64,000 bases of DNA from Enterococcus italicus DSM 15952 (GCF_000185365.1 NZ_GL622241.1:319734-383733); one strand, 5' to 3'; shown: positions 46,138 through 55,690, counted from the stretch's first letter. Numbers and translations: made by a program. The notes: a model not told the origin generated them from the sequence alone.

Positions 46138-47508
46138 CTACACTAAGCGTTTTTTCATCCAGGCATTGCTTCTTAAGCGTAGAGCAAAAATCGCACCCCG
46201 TACACCCCACTCTAAACACATCGCCGCCCAAATACCGTATAAGCCATAATGGAAGGTAATACCCAGTAAATACCCTAGAACAATACGCACGCCCCACATA
46301 CTACTTAATGAAACCAAGGAAGTAAAATTAGCATCCCCTGCTGCCCGTAAAGCTGACGGCGTAATAAAGCTTACTGGCCAGAAAATGATTCGAAAAATCA
46401 TGACCATCACCGTAATCCAAAAGACCGTGTTCTCAACACTAGCTGGTGCATTAAATAGTTCAATAATCCACGGATACAACAACAGCAATAGCACCCCAGT
46501 AACCAGTGTTGCTAGTGATGACAAGACAACAAATGCTCGCCAAAATCGTTTGACACTTTGGGTATCACCCGCACCAATCGATTGGCCAACAATCGGCACC
46601 AAAGCAAGTGTCAGTGAACCCGGAATAATTTCCAGTAACATTGTCAGTGACGTGGCAATCGCATTTGAGGTCAATGCAAGTGTTCCTAAGCCGACGATAA
46701 AAATCTGCGTAATAATTTTGCCACCATTAAAGAAAAGCTGCTCTGCCGCAAAGGGAAAGCCAACAACTAAGACTCGCTTCATCATCTGACGATCCAAGTG
46801 AATCATACGCTTAATAGTAATGGCTAATTCCTCATTTCGATAAAGTAGATACCACAACGAAAGCAATGCCCCGGCAATTCTGGCAATATTGATTGCTACT
46901 GACATGCCGACAATACCAAAACGAAACACTAAGATAAAGAGTAAATTCAAACCAACATAACTAAAATTCGTCACAAACGATAAGAAGAAAGAAGTTTTAG
47001 TATCTGCTACACCTCTTAATACGCCACATGCCGCTTCTACAATGGCCAAGGCAGGATAGCTAGCCACCGATCCAATATAGTAGATGCGTGCATTTTTCAT
47101 AACTGCTTCACTTGATCCACCGAAAATTCCTGTTAGAATTTGTTGATGGAATACCAGCATCAATAACGAAAACAAAAAAGCAAGTAAAAAAACGGTAACC
47201 AGTGTATTGGTCGCTGCCCTTTGTAGGAGCGCTTGGTCTCTCTTCCCTCGTGCCTGAGCGACAAGTACCGTTCCCCCAGTTGCCAACGCAATAAAAATAC
47301 TCACTAAAAAAATATTTAATGATTCCACCATATTGACAGCACTGACTGCGGCTATTCCTGCCGAACTAATCATCGCCGTATTAAAAATTGCCATCCCGAT
47401 GATAAAACTTTGGTCAACGATAATCGGCAATACTAATTTCACAATCTGATCTGGAGTAAATAAGACACTGCTTAACTGCTTTTTTGCCATTTGTTCTAGC
47501 CCATTCAT
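46138..47508 (-). CDS. MATE family multidrug/cation efflux protein
   Basis: 456 residues with twelve membrane segments. MATE blocks: LPIIVDQSFIIGMAIFNTAMIS at the start, GVLRGVADTKTSFFLSFVTN and ALVPIVGQSIGAGD. Substrate unknown. ATG 47508 follows AAGGAGTAAGGAA. Single gene. Confidence 0.9.
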   Translation of the reverse strand: MNGLEQMAKKQLSSVLFTPDQIVKLVLPIIVDQSFIIGMAIFNTAMISSAGIAAVSAVNMVESLNIFLVSIFIALATGGTVLVAQARGKRDQALLQRAATNTLVTVFLLAFLFSLLMLVFHQQILTGIFGGSSEAVMKNARIYYIGSVASYPALAIVEAACGVLRGVADTKTSFFLSFVTNFSYVGLNLLFILVFRFGIVGMSVAINIARIAGALLSLWYLLYRNEELAITIKRMIHLDRQMMKRVLVVGFPFAAEQLFFNGGKIITQIFIVGLGTLALTSNAIATSLTMLLEIIPGSLTLALVPIVGQSIGAGDTQSVKRFWRAFVVLSSLATLVTGVLLLLLYPWIIELFNAPASVENTVFWITVMVMIFRIIFWPVSFITPSALRAAGDANFTSLVSLSSMWGVRIVLGYLLGITFHYGLYGIWAAMCLEWGVRGAIFALRLRSNAWMKKRLV

Positions 47509-47697
47509 TTCCTTACTCCTTGTTGTTCATTTTTTTCATTATTATACCTGTTCTTTCTATAAAATGGTGCTTTCTCGCCTAAAGAATGAATCATTTTTTT
47601 ATTTTACAAAAATAAGGCGGTCTCAATAGCTGTTCGTTTCTTACTTTGTTAAAATAAAAACTGTATCACCTATGCATCACTAAGGAGGGAATTTGTA

Positions 47698-48522
47698 ATG
47701 GAAACAATTCAATTGAACAATGGTCTGACAATACCTGTAGTTGGAAGCGGTACAAATACATTTGGAAAAGAAAATCGTGAATACATGGGCACCATTAACG
47801 GTGAGACGACCGAGTTAAAAGAAGCCGTAGCCAATGGTTATCGCTTATTTGATACAGCAATTGCCTATCGTAATGAAGCAGTCGTCGCAAAAGGGTTAAA
47901 AGAAACTGGTCTAGGTCGAGAAGCTTTTTTCCTAACATCAAAAATTCCTGGTGAAGAAGCTTACTACAAAGATGCTGCCGCTGTAAAAGAAGGCGTTGAA
48001 AGTAGTTTGGCCGCCTTAGATACAGATTATATTGATCTTTATTATATTGATCTTTATTTGATTCATCATCCATGGGATAATTTAGAACAAATTCTTGCAA
48101 TGTGGCGTGTCCTAGAAGCATTTGTTGATAAAGGAGTCTTAAAAGCAATCGGCGTATCAAATTTCAATCAAGAGCAATTAGGCTACTTGCTTGAACATAG
48201 TCGTATTAAACCCGCCGTCAACCAAATCGAATCACATCCAGGAAATTGGAATGACGCAATTATTGATTTTTGTCTAGAAAACCACGTGGTCCCAGAAGCA
48301 TGGGGCCCATTGACCAAAGTGTCAGATGAAGCCAAAGAAACGCTATGTAAAATCGGTGCAGCCTATAATAAAAATTGGGCACAAGTTGCCTTGCGCTATC
48401 AAGTACAAAGAGGCGTAATCGTTATTCCTAAATCACACAACAATGAACGCCAAAAAGAAAATTTAGCGTTATTTGACTTTGAATTATCCTCAGAAGATAT
48501 GCAAAAAATTGCTACCCTTTGA
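47698..48522 (+). CDS. Aldo/keto reductase with an in-frame five-residue duplication
   Basis: 274-residue AKR. Catalytic residues: Asp/Tyr in RLFDTAIAYRNE, Lys in TSKIPGEE and His in LYLIHHPW; cofactor loop IPKSHNNERQKEN. The strand before the catalytic His reads YIDLYYIDLYLIH, where the family has YIDLYLIH once. It is caused by a perfect 15-bp tandem duplication (48028-48042 and 48043-48057). ATG 47698 follows AAGGAGGGAATTTGTA. Function of this copy may be altered. Confidence 0.9.
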   Translation: METIQLNNGLTIPVVGSGTNTFGKENREYMGTINGETTELKEAVANGYRLFDTAIAYRNEAVVAKGLKETGLGREAFFLTSKIPGEEAYYKDAAAVKEGVESSLAALDTDYIDLYYIDLYLIHHPWDNLEQILAMWRVLEAFVDKGVLKAIGVSNFNQEQLGYLLEHSRIKPAVNQIESHPGNWNDAIIDFCLENHVVPEAWGPLTKVSDEAKETLCKIGAAYNKNWAQVALRYQVQRGVIVIPKSHNNERQKENLALFDFELSSEDMQKIATL

Positions 48523-48530
48523 CAAACAGA

Positions 48531-48810
48531 GGTTGTGAAAAAAGCGTTTAGCTCCGAGCAATAAGCTCGAAAAGCCCGAAAATTGTTCCTCAAATTTTTT
48601 GGGACTTTGCGACTTATTGCCGAGGAGCTGCGATTGGAACACCGATTAACCAAGGTTGTAAAAAAAAGCGTTCAGCTCTGAGCAATACGTTCAGAAATTT
48701 CGAAATTTGCTTTTTAAATTTTGTAAATTTATGGCGTATTGCCGAGAGAGCTGCGATTGGAACACCGATTACTAGGTTGTGACAATTGCGTTTAGCTCTG
48801 ATCAATACGT
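48531..48810 (+). repeat. Two ~122-bp 3'-UTR repeat units and a partial third (copies 6 and 7)
   Basis: GGTTGT anchors at 48531, 48654 and 48775 (periods 123 and 121), opposite in orientation to the other arrays but again in sense with its gene: it begins 8 bp after the stop of the aldo-keto reductase. Copy 6 matches copy 4. Copy 7 has an altered stem (CAATACG ... CGTATTG). A partial unit runs from 48775 to about 48810. Confidence 0.85.
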
Positions 48811-48835
48811 TCATAAATAATACAGAACTAATTAC

Positions 48836-48887
48836 TAAAACCATCCAATCCAAAAGTTTGAAAATAACTTCTGATTGGATGGTTTTT
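48836..48887. terminator. Intrinsic terminator after repeat copies 6 and 7
   Basis: Stem AAAACCATCCAATC / GATTGGATGGTTTT around the core CAAAAGTTTGAAAATAACTT; T-run on the plus strand. Confidence 0.85.
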
Positions 48888-49023
48888 GGTTTGTAGCTGA
48901 ACGATTTTGTCTCATCCTCTCCTGATTTCAGGAAGATTTCAAGAAAATAAAGTATTTTCATGTAAAATGCTTGATTAATCTTTTTATTTCATTTAAAATC
49001 TGACTAATCGTAATTTTTAGAAA

Positions 49024-49044
49024 ATTTAGACAGTTGTTCTAAAT
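49024..49044. promoter_or_regulatory. Inverted repeat just upstream of the EIIC gene
   Basis: ATTTAGA-N7-TCTAAAT ends 7 bp before the ribosome site AGGGGG; it could be an operator or a translational hairpin. Nothing else was seen between the terminator at 48.9 kb and this site. Confidence 0.35.
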
Positions 49045-49061
49045 CCATAGGGGGAAACTAA

Positions 49062-50153
49062 ATGGGCACTACAGAAACAAAAACAATGACAAGGAAAGAA
49101 ATCGTCAAAGATTATGTATATAAAGTTTCGGCTGGTATTTCTAATGCCGTTTTGGTAGCACTAGGAATTGGTTTATTATTTGAGACTATTGGAAAATTCA
49201 CAGGTATTGCTGAAATTACCCAAATCGGTACAATGGCTAAACTATTATTAGCACCAGCTTTTGGAGCGGGGATCGCTTATCAATTGGGGACCAATACATT
49301 GGTGCTCTTTAGTTCAATGATTGCGTCAACTGTCGGAGCAAATGCGGTCTACTTCACACAAGACAGTGTTAGCAGTATTACAATTACAGGTCATGCAGCC
49401 TCTCAATTGGCTGGCGGTGGGATTTTTACCACTGGGCAACCAATCAGTGCCGTCTTAGCTGGATTAATTGCCGCACTAGTCGGTAAGTGGTTAACAGGGA
49501 AAACACCATTAGATATGATTTTGGTCCCATTTGGAAGTCTGTTTATCGGAGGAATTAGTGGTGTGTTATTAGCTTATGTCACAACACCGTTTTTACTTTG
49601 GTTAAGCCAAATGATTGCAAACTCTGTCACTATCTCACCAATTATTGGTTCAAGTGTTGTCGCATTGGCTTGGAGTATCTTATTAATGACGCCTGCTTCA
49701 TCAGCAGCACTAGCCATTGCCTTGCAACTAGATCCGGTCTCTTCAGCAGCTGCTTTGATTGGCTGTACAGCTCAATTTGTCGGCTTCACTGTAATGAGCT
49801 TTCGTGAAAATAAAATTGGTGCCAATATTGCCCAGGGATTAATCACACCAAAGATTCAATTTGCGAACTTGACGTTGCATCCACAAATGGTCATTCCGCC
49901 GTTTATTTCAGCAGTTATTTGTGCCCCAATCGCGACTGTTATTTTTCATTTTGAAACAACGTATGAGCTAGCTGGATTAGGATTGAACTCACTGATTGCT
50001 CCGTTGAATTTATGGGCTACGAACTTTAATGGCTTCTTGACATTCTTACTTGTCGGCGTCGTTTTATCGGGTGTCATCTCCTATGCAATCTACTATGCGA
50101 TGCTCAAAGCAGGCAAAGCAAAAAAAGGCAACCTAACTATCGAAATGCAATAG
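49062..50153 (+). CDS. Orphan PTS EIIC-type membrane protein (PTS_EIIC_2 family)
   Basis: 363 residues with about ten membrane segments, Gly/Ala-rich (ISNAVLVALGIGLLFETIGKF; MTPASSAALAIALQLDPVSSAAALIGC). It resembles the PTS_EIIC_2 family. No EIIA or EIIB gene is near, so sugar phosphorylation would need partners from elsewhere; some relatives may transport without phosphorylation. ATG 49062 has AGGGGG upstream. Confidence 0.75.
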   Translation: MGTTETKTMTRKEIVKDYVYKVSAGISNAVLVALGIGLLFETIGKFTGIAEITQIGTMAKLLLAPAFGAGIAYQLGTNTLVLFSSMIASTVGANAVYFTQDSVSSITITGHAASQLAGGGIFTTGQPISAVLAGLIAALVGKWLTGKTPLDMILVPFGSLFIGGISGVLLAYVTTPFLLWLSQMIANSVTISPIIGSSVVALAWSILLMTPASSAALAIALQLDPVSSAAALIGCTAQFVGFTVMSFRENKIGANIAQGLITPKIQFANLTLHPQMVIPPFISAVICAPIATVIFHFETTYELAGLGLNSLIAPLNLWATNFNGFLTFLLVGVVLSGVISYAIYYAMLKAGKAKKGNLTIEMQ

Positions 50154-50177
50154 AAAATAAGTTATTCAGCTATAATC

Positions 50178-50232
50178 AAAAGACCAAAAATTTAGAAGTT
50201 TGTTTCTCAAACTTCTAAATTTTTTGGTCTTT
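50178..50232. terminator. Strong bidirectional terminator
   Basis: A 25-bp nearly perfect stem (AAAGACCAAAAATTTAGAAG with its complement) between convergent EIIC and acetyltransferase genes. Confidence 0.9.
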
Positions 50233-50267
50233 ATTTGCCATAGTCATTCGTTTTGTCTCAGCCTTTT

Positions 50268-50891
50268 TTATTGATCGTGAATTTCGATAAATTCTGAGAT
50301 TGGTTTGCGAAAATCTAAGTAGTGTTCTTCTAACTTCGCGCGTGACCAGTTCCACCATTGGATCCGTTTTAAAGCAGCGATGGTTTCTTCCTCAAAGCGA
50401 TACTTGATTGTCTTCGCTGGTACGCCACCGACTATCGCATAGTCAGGAACATCTTTGGTCACGACTGCATTGGATGCAATTACCGCACCATCACCTACTT
50501 TTACTCCAGCTTGAATCACCACACCGTGCCCAATCCAGACATCATTGCCAATTGTGGTCACTTTTTGTTTCCGTTTTGCCAAAAATTCTTGATCTTTAGC
50601 AGGAAAGCCAAATCCTTCACCATTGTATGTAAAAATATGTTGACTAGGTCTTTCGTAAGGATGATTGGTTGGTCCGACTCTGACCATTGCCGCCATGCTA
50701 ATGAATTTTCCTAGCTGACTATTTTGGATGAAGCAATACTGCCCTGTGTAAGAATACGCGCCAACCGTTACATTATCAAGATGATTTTGTTCACCAATTT
50801 CTACGTATTCTCCTAACTTCGTATCTTTCATTTCAGTCTGTTTACCGATGATTGGTTCACTCGTTGTAAAATTGACCATTTCTATATGCAT
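50268..50891 (-). CDS. Left-handed beta-helix (hexapeptide) acyltransferase
   Basis: 207 residues of hexapeptide repeats ([66 protein letters not shown] split by coils). The [21 protein letters not shown] insert and the C-terminal [12 protein letters not shown] segment resemble the phosphonate-associated and xenobiotic acetyltransferase groups. Acetyl-CoA is the likely donor; acceptor unknown. ATG 50891 follows AAAGGAGCACGCAT. Confidence 0.85.
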   Translation of the reverse strand: MHIEMVNFTTSEPIIGKQTEMKDTKLGEYVEIGEQNHLDNVTVGAYSYTGQYCFIQNSQLGKFISMAAMVRVGPTNHPYERPSQHIFTYNGEGFGFPAKDQEFLAKRKQKVTTIGNDVWIGHGVVIQAGVKVGDGAVIASNAVVTKDVPDYAIVGGVPAKTIKYRFEEETIAALKRIQWWNWSRAKLEEHYLDFRKPISEFIEIHDQ

Positions 50892-50977
50892 ATGCGTGCT
50901 CCTTTACTATCTTTTGCTATCATTTTACACGAAAAACAGCTAAAATTTGAATGAAATGAAAAAAGGAGGTGTTTTTT

Positions 50978-52159
50978 ATGTATAACATCCTAACGCTTGG
51001 CGATTTATCAAGTAAATTAAAGCGTCGTATGACGACTCAACACTTTACCTTCACAGAAGAAGCTGACGAGGTGGATGCCATCTTTGTCCGAAGCGCCAAA
51101 GTTCCTACCACGCTCTTCTCAGACCGTTTGTTAATGATTGGTCGGGCGGGAACAGGACTGAATACGATTGACGTCGAAGAAGCGACCAAAAACGGTACCG
51201 CTGTTTTTAACACTCCTGGTGTAAATGCTAACGCAGTCAAAGAGCTCGTGCTAAGTTGCATGTTGCACTCCATGCGCCCGTTAAAGCCAGCCATTGAGAT
51301 GGTCCAGACGTTAACAGGTGACGATATATTAGAACAAGCAGAAGCACGCCGGGGTGAGTTCATTGGTGAAGAATTAGAAGGAAAAACGGTCGGTATTTTA
51401 GGGTTAGGCTCGATTGGTTTGCAATTGGCCAAGTCTTGTCATGATTTAGGGATGGATGTCTTAGGATATGCCCGCCGTACACGCAATGAAGACTTTTTTA
51501 CCCAAGTCGATCAACTAGACTACCTCCTAAAGCGCTCTGACTTTGTCATTATTTTGCTTCCTCTAACTGACGAGACACGAAAGCTTATCAATCAAGAAAC
51601 ACTTCTTTGTATGAAGAAGGAAGCCATTTTGCTAAATTTTGGCCGTGGAGAGATTGTCGACAATCAAGCGGTGATTGACGCCTTAGACGAAGAGCGCTTG
51701 CGACTATATATCTCGGACTTTCCCGCTAAGGAATTGCTCCATCATCCTAAAATCCGTCTATTGCCACATATTGGCGGAACGACAAATAAAGCTTTAACCG
51801 ATAGCGCAACGACAACCCTGCGAAGCATGCGTGACTTTTTATTATTTGGTCATACGCATCAAGCGGTGAACTTTCCAGATGTATCACTACCCTTTCATGC
51901 GCCAATTCGCCTGACGTTGTTTTATAAAGACTATCCCCATATTTTTACCCATCTCTCAAAATTGATTTCACATTTTGATATTGAAATTGATATTTTGACA
52001 AGTGATCGCAAAAATGGGTATGTCTACACGCTCATCGACCTTGATGAAGACGATTTTGAAAAAGTCCAACGCTTGGTTCAAGCAATTAAAAACAACACGG
52101 ATGTTATCCGGATTCGTACACTCAAAAATATTTACTGGACACCTACTATTTACTTATAG
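50978..52159 (+). CDS. D-3-phosphoglycerate dehydrogenase-like 2-hydroxyacid dehydrogenase
   Basis: 393 residues. D-isomer hydroxyacid dehydrogenase fold with NAD site VGILGLGSIGLQLAKS, catalytic Arg/Glu/His blocks (NFGRGEIVDNQAVIDAL; LPHIGGTTNKA) and VFNTPGVNANAVKEL. The last ~80 residues look like an ACT domain, as in the SerA of lactic acid bacteria. serB/serC are not adjacent, so serine synthesis is likely but unproven. ATG 50978 follows AAGGAGGTGTTTTTT. Confidence 0.85.
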   Translation: MYNILTLGDLSSKLKRRMTTQHFTFTEEADEVDAIFVRSAKVPTTLFSDRLLMIGRAGTGLNTIDVEEATKNGTAVFNTPGVNANAVKELVLSCMLHSMRPLKPAIEMVQTLTGDDILEQAEARRGEFIGEELEGKTVGILGLGSIGLQLAKSCHDLGMDVLGYARRTRNEDFFTQVDQLDYLLKRSDFVIILLPLTDETRKLINQETLLCMKKEAILLNFGRGEIVDNQAVIDALDEERLRLYISDFPAKELLHHPKIRLLPHIGGTTNKALTDSATTTLRSMRDFLLFGHTHQAVNFPDVSLPFHAPIRLTLFYKDYPHIFTHLSKLISHFDIEIDILTSDRKNGYVYTLIDLDEDDFEKVQRLVQAIKNNTDVIRIRTLKNIYWTPTIYL

Positions 52160-52197
52160 ACATAGAAGTCACTTTAAAATGAAATGAGGATTACATT

Positions 52198-52881
52198 TTG
52201 AACTATACTTGTTATATTTTTGATTTAGATGACACGCTACTGGACTTTAAGGCCGGTGAAGAAAAAGGCTTGCGCTCTGTCTTTTCAACCTTCCATAAGC
52301 AACCAGTGCCTTTTGAGGACTGGTTGACAAACTACCATGAAATAAATCAAGCAACCTGGCAACAAATTGAAGCAGGTGCGCTAGCGCAACCGCTGCTAGA
52401 TACACGCTTTGCCAAGACGTTTGCTACTTTTGGCCAAGCCATTGACGGCGTCGCAGCTGAAGCACATTTTAGACAAGTGCTAGATACCAACGATGCCATC
52501 CTACCTGGTTCAAAGGAATTACTAGCATCCTTAGCAGACAAAGGTGTAAAGCTGATTGCTGGGACCAATGGCAAAACAGCGACGCAATACCAACGTTTGG
52601 CGATGACGGGCTTCGATCGCTATTTTCAGCATATTGTCATTTCCGGCGAAATTGGGCATGCCAAGCCTAGCCGTGCATTCTTTGACCATATTTTCCAATT
52701 ATATCCTCAGTATCAACCGAGTGATTTTATAATGATTGGCGATTCCTTGCAATCCGATATCGTCGGAGCAAAGCAGGCGCAAATTGACAGTGTCTGGCTG
52801 ACTAACCAAACGACGACTTCGGCGATAAAACCAACTTATCAAGTCGCTTCCCTTGCTGAATTGGCTGAGATTTTGCTATAA
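52198..52881 (+). CDS. HAD-superfamily nucleotidase (YjjG family)
   Basis: 227 residues. HAD motifs FDLDDTLLDF (nucleophile Asp), AGTNGKTATQ (Thr/Asn variant of motif II), HAKPSRAFF (Lys) and IGDSLQSDIVGA. The YjjG group dephosphorylates non-canonical pyrimidine nucleotides. The start is TTG 52198 with GAGGA upstream. It follows the SerA-like gene by 38 bp, so a phosphoserine role is an alternative. Confidence 0.85.
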   Translation: MNYTCYIFDLDDTLLDFKAGEEKGLRSVFSTFHKQPVPFEDWLTNYHEINQATWQQIEAGALAQPLLDTRFAKTFATFGQAIDGVAAEAHFRQVLDTNDAILPGSKELLASLADKGVKLIAGTNGKTATQYQRLAMTGFDRYFQHIVISGEIGHAKPSRAFFDHIFQLYPQYQPSDFIMIGDSLQSDIVGAKQAQIDSVWLTNQTTTSAIKPTYQVASLAELAEILL

Positions 52882-52952
52882 AGCGTGTCCCATGCAAATT
52901 CTTTTCGCTTCAAGTAGGATAGATATAACTAGTAAAGAAAGGAAGTTTGCTT

Positions 52953-54170
52953 ATGCAATTGCACTCATTAAAAAATATGCCCATTTGGAAACGAAATTTA
53001 TTCGTTCTATGGTTCGGTGTCTTTATGACTGGTATGGGCTTAAGTGAAGTCATGCCATTTCTTTCGCTCTACATTGAAGAACTAGGAAATTTTAACAAAT
53101 CCGCGCTCACCCTTTATAGTAGTTTAATTTTTTCTGTGACCTTCCTTGTAATGGCGCTCGTATCACCACTCTGGGGCCGGCTAGCAGATCGCAAAGGTCG
53201 GAAGCTGATGCTATTGCGAGCTTCGTTTGGAATGGCGGTCGTCTTCTTCTTAATGGCCTTTGTCACAAACGTCTGGCAATTAATGCTACTACGAGCGCTC
53301 CAAGGTGCTTTTGGTGGCTTTATCTCCAATGCCAATGCCTTGATTGCCGTACAGTCACCGAAGAATCACGCTGGTCAAGCATTGAGTATCTTAGTGACAG
53401 GCTCTACCGCTGGGACATTACTTGGTCCATTATTAGGTGGAATCCTAGCTAGTGTCTTTGGTTATCGCTTCTCTTTTCATATCACAGGAATGATTATGTT
53501 TGTCGTCTTTTTATTGACGTTCTTTTTAGTCAAAGAGGATGTCTCGACCTTTCGCTTGGAAAAAAATAAGCAAGTCACTGAACAACCTACTAAAACACTC
53601 CAGACCATCATTCAAAACCGCTTTGTCTTTTTCTTATTGCTGACAACGCTAAGTGTACAAGTCGTCAATTTGGCGATTAATCCGATTCTTAGCCTATTTG
53701 TCAAAGAACTATTGCCAGCTGGAAATGTCACGCTAATGGCAGGGTTTGTCGCAGCGATGCCTGGTATTTCCACAATCATCGCAGCGCCGACTTTTGGCAA
53801 ACTAGGGGATCGCTTTGGCACGACCAACATTCTGTTCTTTGGCTTTTCCTTTGCTTGTATCATTTTCTTTTTAACAGGCTTTGTCCACAGCATTGTTGGT
53901 TTGATGATTTTGCGCTTTTTGACAGGGATTTCCGATGCTGCCTTAATCCCTTCCATTCAGACAATGCTCACCAAAGAAACACCGCAAGCAGAGACTAGTC
54001 TGATATTCTCGTATAATCAGAGTTTTCAGTCGATTGGTAGTGTCATGGGGCCGTTAGCTGGTGGTGTGCTAGCTAGTCTGTTTGACTACAATGGCATTTT
54101 CTTTTTTTCAAGTATCTTAATGATGCTAAATTTGGCAGGCTATTTCCTCGTAAAAAAACAACAAACCTAA
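52953..54170 (+). CDS. MFS multidrug efflux transporter
   Basis: 405 residues with twelve membrane segments. MFS signature GRLADRKGRKLMLLRA between segments 2 and 3 and GSTAGTLLGPLLGGILASVFGYR (antiporter motif C-like) in segment 5. Resembles PmrA/TetA-type drug exporters. ATG 52953 follows AAAGGAAGTTTGCTT. Confidence 0.9.
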   Translation: MQLHSLKNMPIWKRNLFVLWFGVFMTGMGLSEVMPFLSLYIEELGNFNKSALTLYSSLIFSVTFLVMALVSPLWGRLADRKGRKLMLLRASFGMAVVFFLMAFVTNVWQLMLLRALQGAFGGFISNANALIAVQSPKNHAGQALSILVTGSTAGTLLGPLLGGILASVFGYRFSFHITGMIMFVVFLLTFFLVKEDVSTFRLEKNKQVTEQPTKTLQTIIQNRFVFFLLLTTLSVQVVNLAINPILSLFVKELLPAGNVTLMAGFVAAMPGISTIIAAPTFGKLGDRFGTTNILFFGFSFACIIFFLTGFVHSIVGLMILRFLTGISDAALIPSIQTMLTKETPQAETSLIFSYNQSFQSIGSVMGPLAGGVLASLFDYNGIFFFSSILMMLNLAGYFLVKKQQT

Positions 54171-54217
54171 AAAAACAAGTACGAAACGCCTTCACAGCGC
54201 TCCGTACTTGTCTTTTT
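54171..54217. terminator. Bidirectional terminator between convergent genes
   Basis: Stem ACAAGTACG / CGTACTTGT with inner GCGC pairing and A/T runs on both ends. Confidence 0.85.
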
Positions 54218-55625
54218 ATACAAATCCACCAAATGCATCATTTAGATCAATTGGTTTTTCACGTGTCACAATTATTTCTTGGTTCATAAAGGCATCTATT
54301 CCTAATGTTCCTAGTTCTTTACCATATCCAGAACGCTTCACGCCACCAAATGGCAATTCTGGTAATGTACCACCATAGCTATTAACAAAGACCGCACCTG
54401 TTTCAATCTGAGCGGCAACTTCGGCCCCATGTTCTGGATCACCTGCAAAGACAACTCCACTCAAGCCATAGACGGAATCATTCGCTAATTCGATTGCTTC
54501 CGCTTCATCTTTTACTTTATAGACTTCTCCGACTGGGCCAAAGAATTCTTCATAGTATGCAGGATTATCTTTCGTAATATCCGTCAAAATGACTGGATAG
54601 AAGAAAGCATCGTCTCCTTGGTTTTTACTCATGTCGCCATAGCTTAATGTCGCACCATTTTCAATGGCTTTTTCGACTTGCTTGACTAAATCTTTTTTCG
54701 CTTTTAGTGAATTTAATGGTGCCAAGGTCGTAGCTTCGTCAAATGGATCACCTGTTTTCGCTTCTTTAAATGCCGCAGTCAAAGATGACAATACTTCGTC
54801 ATAATTATTTTCCGTTACGATAAAGCGTTTAGAAGAGGTACATACTTGCCCTGCATTGTAAAGACGCGCTTGGCCGATGAATTTTTTGATTTCGCTTAAA
54901 TCAGCATCTTCTAGAATAATAAATGGATCACTACCGCCTAGTTCTAATGAGCTACGTTTTAAGTTTTTACCCGCTTCAGCCGCGATTAATTCGCCAGCGC
55001 GCTCAGAACCTGTCAACGCCACACCTTGCACGCGTTTGTCGGCAATAATGTCATTAACTTGATCGTAGCTGACAAATAAGTTTGTTGCAGCTCCTTCTTC
55101 TATTCCCGCAGCCACTAGGAATTTTTCAAAAGCTTCTGCTGATCCTGGCGTATTGCTAGCGTGTTTGTAAACCATTGGATTGCCAAGTAAATAGTTTGGT
55201 GCAAATACTCGCATTAATTGATAAATAGGAAAGTTCCATGGCTCAACTGCCATTAACACCCCAATTGGGCGAGGGACAATTTGTGCTTTTCCCATACGAG
55301 AATCAAAATCTTTTGGCGCAGTGAGCGTTTCTGCATTTTCAGCATAATATTTCGCAATTTCTGCTGAGATAATCACTTCACCTTGCGCTTCTTTGAATAA
55401 TTTACCTATATCATGTGTAATGATTGTTGCTAATTCATCTATATGTGCATAGAAATAATCGCATACTGCCTGCAATTTTTTCGCACGATTAGCCACGGGT
55501 TCTTTCTTCCATGATTGATAGTTTTCGTAAGCTTTTGCCAATGCTGTGTCGACTTGTTCGTCCGTAAAGTTATCATAAGTCTTTTCGACTTCTCCAGTGT
55601 ACGGGTTAGTGATTTGATACGCCAT
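54216..55625 (-). CDS. Succinate-semialdehyde dehydrogenase-type ALDH
   Basis: 469 residues. Glu in SLELGGSDPFIILEDAD, nucleophile Cys in NAGQVCTSSKRFIV, cofactor loop LTGSERAGELIAAEAG. Best fit is the NAD(P)-dependent succinate-semialdehyde dehydrogenase group. No gabT is nearby. ATG 55625 follows AAAGGAAAGATTACT. Confidence 0.9.
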   Translation of the reverse strand: MAYQITNPYTGEVEKTYDNFTDEQVDTALAKAYENYQSWKKEPVANRAKKLQAVCDYFYAHIDELATIITHDIGKLFKEAQGEVIISAEIAKYYAENAETLTAPKDFDSRMGKAQIVPRPIGVLMAVEPWNFPIYQLMRVFAPNYLLGNPMVYKHASNTPGSAEAFEKFLVAAGIEEGAATNLFVSYDQVNDIIADKRVQGVALTGSERAGELIAAEAGKNLKRSSLELGGSDPFIILEDADLSEIKKFIGQARLYNAGQVCTSSKRFIVTENNYDEVLSSLTAAFKEAKTGDPFDEATTLAPLNSLKAKKDLVKQVEKAIENGATLSYGDMSKNQGDDAFFYPVILTDITKDNPAYYEEFFGPVGEVYKVKDEAEAIELANDSVYGLSGVVFAGDPEHGAEVAAQIETGAVFVNSYGGTLPELPFGGVKRSGYGKELGTLGIDAFMNQEIIVTREKPIDLNDAFGGFV

Positions 55626-55673
55626 AGTAATCTTTCCTTTCTTTTTATCGATAATGAAATTAAAGTATTTTTT

Positions 55674-55690
55674 ACTTATAATTTATAAGT
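55674..55690. promoter_or_regulatory. Palindrome ACTTATAA-T-TTATAAGT upstream of the ALDH gene
   Basis: A perfect 8-1-8 palindrome 49 bp before the ALDH start; candidate operator. Its half-site ACTTATA recurs in the inverted repeat at 55761. Confidence 0.4.

Noticed and set aside
46385-46789. Plus-strand frame of 134 codons inside the MATE gene
   Set aside because: Antisense shadow of a conserved transporter gene without ribosome site.
42745-48810. 122-bp repeats as a MITE or IS remnant
   Set aside because: No transposase, no terminal inverted repeats at unit ends and no target-site duplications were seen; the strict position after stop codons fits a 3'-UTR element better. Mobility is still possible.
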